Below, piece after piece: positions 61,789-64,000 of a stretch of DNA of 64,000 nucleotides; the first letter of the stretch is position 1, and each line of letters opens with the position of its first letter. A program made the position numbers and the translations under genes. This DNA is from Micromonospora polyrhachis (lineage in GTDB: Bacteria; Actinomycetota; Actinomycetes; Mycobacteriales; Micromonosporaceae): contig NZ_JACHJW010000001.1 in the NCBI RefSeq assembly GCF_014203835.1, positions 4,662,501 through 4,726,500 on the forward strand. Direction: 5' to 3'. The notes beneath the pieces were generated by a model. That model had not been told where the DNA came from, made no database searches, and was given only the letters and a program-made list of their open reading frames with translations.

Positions 61789-63459
61789 ATGAATAACATC
61801 CTGCAGGTCTCGCCGAGCCAGGCGGACGCGTACCCGTCCATCAGCGACGCGATCCGCGCCGCCGTCGACGGCGACACCATCGCGATCGGCCCTGGTGAAT
61901 ATCACGAGAACCTGACCATCTCCGGTAGGCGATTGAAACTGACTGCGGCGGCGGGCCGGGACACCGTTACCGTGCTGCCCCGGCACCCCGCCGAGGCGCT
62001 GCTGGAGGTGCGTGGGGGCGCGGTCGAGGTGCGGGAGCTGGCCCTGACCGGGCGGGATGCGCCGGCTGTCACCGTGACCGGTGGCGAGTTCGCGTTGCAC
62101 GGCTGCGCGGTCGAGGCGGGCTCCGCCACGGCGGTGCACATCGGCGGTCGGGCCACCTTCGAGGTCACCGGGTGTCGGATCTCCGGTGCCCAGATCGGGC
62201 TGTCGCTCAACAACTGCGAAGGCTCGGTCACCGACTGTGAGATCGTCGACATCGTCACCGACGGCATCCTGATTCGCTCGGCCGATCCCCAGCTAAGGAA
62301 CTGCAGCGTCACCGACTGCGGCTACCGCGGCGTGTACGTGTACGAATACTCCAAGCCCACCCTCGACAATTGCAAGATCGCCCGGATCGGTGACGTCGGC
62401 ATCGCGGTGGCCCAGCACAGCTCACCGGTGCTGCGCGGGTGCGTGGTCAGCGAGGCCCGGGGCGCTGGCATCACGGTGGCCGCCGACTGCGGTGGCGAGC
62501 TGTCGGACTGCCAAACCGAACGCACGGCGAAGCCGGGCATCCAGATCGCCCCCGGTTCCCGGGCAGAGCTGATCACCAGCGAGCGACGTCGACACGGCCA
62601 GGTGGGTGCGGCGGACCGGCCGGTCACCGCCGACCAGGCCCGGGTGGACCAGTTGCTCGCCGAGTTGGACGACCTGGTCGGGCTGCCCGCGGTCAAGGAC
62701 GAGGTCCGGGCGCTGATCGACGAGATCCAGGTCAACGAGTGGCGCCGCAAGGGCGGGCTCTCGGTGGCACCGACCAGTCACCACCTGGTGTTCACCGGCT
62801 CACCGGGCACCGGCAAGACCACCGTCGCCCGGCTGTTCGGCCAGATCCTCGCGGCGCTGGGCCTGCTGACGCGCGGCGGGTTCAAGGAGGTCGCCCGACG
62901 CGACCTGGTCGGGCAATACCTCGGCCACACCGCCGAGAAGACCACCGTCGCATTCGAGTCCGCACTCGGTGGAGTGCTGTTCATCGACGAGGCGTACACC
63001 CTGTCCCGGTCGTTCGGCTCCGGCAGCGACTTCGGTCAGGAGGCCATCGACACCCTGGTCAAGTTGATGGAGGACCACCGGCACGAGGTGGCGGTCATCG
63101 TCGCCGGCTACACCGGCGACATGCTGCACTTTCTGGACGCCAACCCCGGCCTGGCCTCCCGGTTCAGCAAGACCATCGAGTTCGAGAACTACACGCCGGC
63201 CGAGCTGGCCAGGATCCTCAGCTCGATGGCCGAGTCCCACGAGTACTACCTGGACGGCGAGGCCGCCACCGAGTCGACCCGGTACTTCGGCCGCCGGCTG
63301 GGCGACCCGAACTTTGGCAACGCCCGTGAGGCGCGCAAGCTGTTCGAGTCGATGCGCAAGACGCAGTCCCAGCGGCTGCGCCAGCTGCGTCGGATGCCGT
63401 CGCCGGAGGAACTGCAGCTGCTGACCCTCGCCGACCTGACCGCCGCCATCCCCAACTGA
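61789..63459 (+). CDS. Beta-helix/AAA+ ATPase fusion (EccA/CbxX-like)
   Basis: Residues 1 to about 265 form a right-handed parallel beta-helix, seen as regular ~23-residue repeats (VEVRELALTGRDAPAVTV, FEVTGCRISGAQIGLSL, VTDCEIVDIVTDGILI). Residues ~290-556 are a CbxX/CfxQ-type AAA+ domain: FTGSPGTGKTTVARLF (Walker A, about 337), GGVLFIDEAYTL (Walker B), and a NPGLASRFSKTIEF box. EccA proteins of ESX systems have the same AAA+ type but carry TPR repeats instead of a beta-helix. It may remodel or release substrates from chaperones. It is the last gene after eccC. Confidence 0.9.
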   Translation: MNNILQVSPSQADAYPSISDAIRAAVDGDTIAIGPGEYHENLTISGRRLKLTAAAGRDTVTVLPRHPAEALLEVRGGAVEVRELALTGRDAPAVTVTGGEFALHGCAVEAGSATAVHIGGRATFEVTGCRISGAQIGLSLNNCEGSVTDCEIVDIVTDGILIRSADPQLRNCSVTDCGYRGVYVYEYSKPTLDNCKIARIGDVGIAVAQHSSPVLRGCVVSEARGAGITVAADCGGELSDCQTERTAKPGIQIAPGSRAELITSERRRHGQVGAADRPVTADQARVDQLLAELDDLVGLPAVKDEVRALIDEIQVNEWRRKGGLSVAPTSHHLVFTGSPGTGKTTVARLFGQILAALGLLTRGGFKEVARRDLVGQYLGHTAEKTTVAFESALGGVLFIDEAYTLSRSFGSGSDFGQEAIDTLVKLMEDHRHEVAVIVAGYTGDMLHFLDANPGLASRFSKTIEFENYTPAELARILSSMAESHEYYLDGEAATESTRYFGRRLGDPNFGNAREARKLFESMRKTQSQRLRQLRRMPSPEELQLLTLADLTAAIPN

Positions 63460-63580
63460 CCACCGCCACCGGCAGCCTCCGCGGTTGGCCGAACTCCAGA
63501 TGGGCGAGAGACAGGCGCGGGAAGATGCGGTGCCTGCGCCGGCCGGCTCACCGAGGGGCGGGTGGTGTGGGAAGGTCGGA

Positions 63581-63787
63581 CTAGCGTTCCAGGCCCGACC
63601 AACCGCGTGGCGACTCCGGCTCCCGGTCCCGATCCATGCCGGTAATGATGTCGTCGGCGACAGCCGTCCGGCAGTGTTCCTCGGCGAAGTCCGGATCGCC
63701 GATCGGATCAGCGTCCCCGTCCGGCTGACCGAGGACCGGTAGGCGTTCCGCCGGCTGGTTCCGCCCAAGCCGGTCGTCGCCGATCAT
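63581..63787 (-). CDS. Small hypothetical protein
   Basis: This acidic protein of about 68 residues (MIGDDRLGRNQPAERLPVLG to PRGWSGLER) has no recognised family and no membrane segment. The ATG at 63787 lacks a good ribosome site. A GTG at 63841 in the same frame would overlap the end of the upstream gene by 29 bases and could be coupled to it. The codon pattern is only moderately gene-like, so it may be spurious. Confidence 0.35.
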   Translation of the reverse strand: MIGDDRLGRNQPAERLPVLGQPDGDADPIGDPDFAEEHCRTAVADDIITGMDRDREPESPRGWSGLER

Positions 63788-63812
63788 GGCAGCGGCTTCC
63801 GGTCGCTGACGG

Positions 63813-64000
63813 TCATATCGTCGGCTCCCGGTGCTCGTCACCGACCCTACGATCGGCGAGGATCTCGGCCGCCTCGTCGATGGCGTACTCGCCCTGCGGC
63901 ATCGCGTTGATCCGGATCAGCAGTTCGGCCGGTAGTTCTGCGGCCACTGCCCGCCGGTGGATCTCCGACTGGGTGATCCGGTCCTGCCCGAGATAGATGT
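63813..64000 (-). CDS. C-terminal part of a small hypothetical protein (partial)
   Basis: The frame enters from the right edge and ends at the TGA at 63813-63815, giving about 62 residues (YLGQDRITQSEIHRRAVAAE, LPAELLIRINAMPQGEYAID, EAAEILADRR). The G/C pattern at third positions and the helical, amphipathic character suggest a real gene. I do not recognise the family. The start lies outside the window. Confidence 0.55.
   Translation of the reverse strand, partial: IYLGQDRITQSEIHRRAVAAELPAELLIRINAMPQGEYAIDEAAEILADRRVGDEHREPTI

Overview
The window looks like the chromosome of a high-GC actinobacterium, most likely a member of the Micromonosporaceae (Micromonospora or a close relative). The signs are very high GC, frequent GTG starts, translationally coupled GTGA/ATGA junctions, DUF397/DUF5753 regulator pairs, GGGCCC-armed intergenic hairpins, and a type VII (ESX) secretion locus. 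I see no rRNA, tRNA, CRISPR array, phage or transposase.

Layout. 0-3 kb: the tail of a sugar phosphotransferase, a secreted serine protease with a strong promoter, a small companion peptide, a DinB protein and an unknown gene. 3-5.6 kb: xylA-xylB. 5.7-9.1 kb: an SDR, a DUF2332 protein and an MFS transporter. 9.2-15.6 kb: an alpha-glucoside uptake and hydrolysis operon (binding protein, MalF, MalG, LacI repressor, GH13 glucosidase). 15.8-20.1 kb: an M23 peptidase, a small GPGG membrane protein, a metallophosphoesterase/BON/nucleotidyltransferase operon, a dTMP-kinase-like protein and an SDR. 20.2-24.6 kb: an RpiR regulator with murQ (cell-wall recycling), a group-2 sigma factor and an NlpC/P60 hydrolase. 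25-29.7 kb: small actinobacterial families (DUF6232, DUF5753, DUF397 x2, DUF3817, DUF6158, SRPBCC, DUF1360).

30-63.5 kb is the accessory core. A plus-strand operon starts with a zinc-ribbon/transmembrane/LamG protein. It continues with four paralogous 180-210-residue proteins of no family I recognise and one double-CxxC protein, all coupled by 4-nt overlaps. Converging on it is one 4,350-residue gene: a WXG100-like N-terminus, a Pro/Ala-rich stalk and two ~1,780-residue tandem modules. It is preceded by a small helical protein and a YbaB-like protein. Then follows the ESX apparatus: a mycosin whose catalytic Ser is replaced by Pro, two WXG100 proteins, a PPE/EspB-like protein, a small protein with a YxxxD motif, eccB and eccD (minus strand), and eccC, a large Pro-rich WXG-like protein and a beta-helix/AAA+ fusion (plus strand).

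Working model: EccB/C/D plus the AAA+ protein form a secretion machine. The WXG100, PPE-like and giant proteins are its likely substrates. The coupled paralog operon is a candidate undescribed partner system (chaperone, immunity or surface assembly). Rare TTA codons recur in this region, which hints at bldA-type developmental control. These functional links are inference from gene order.
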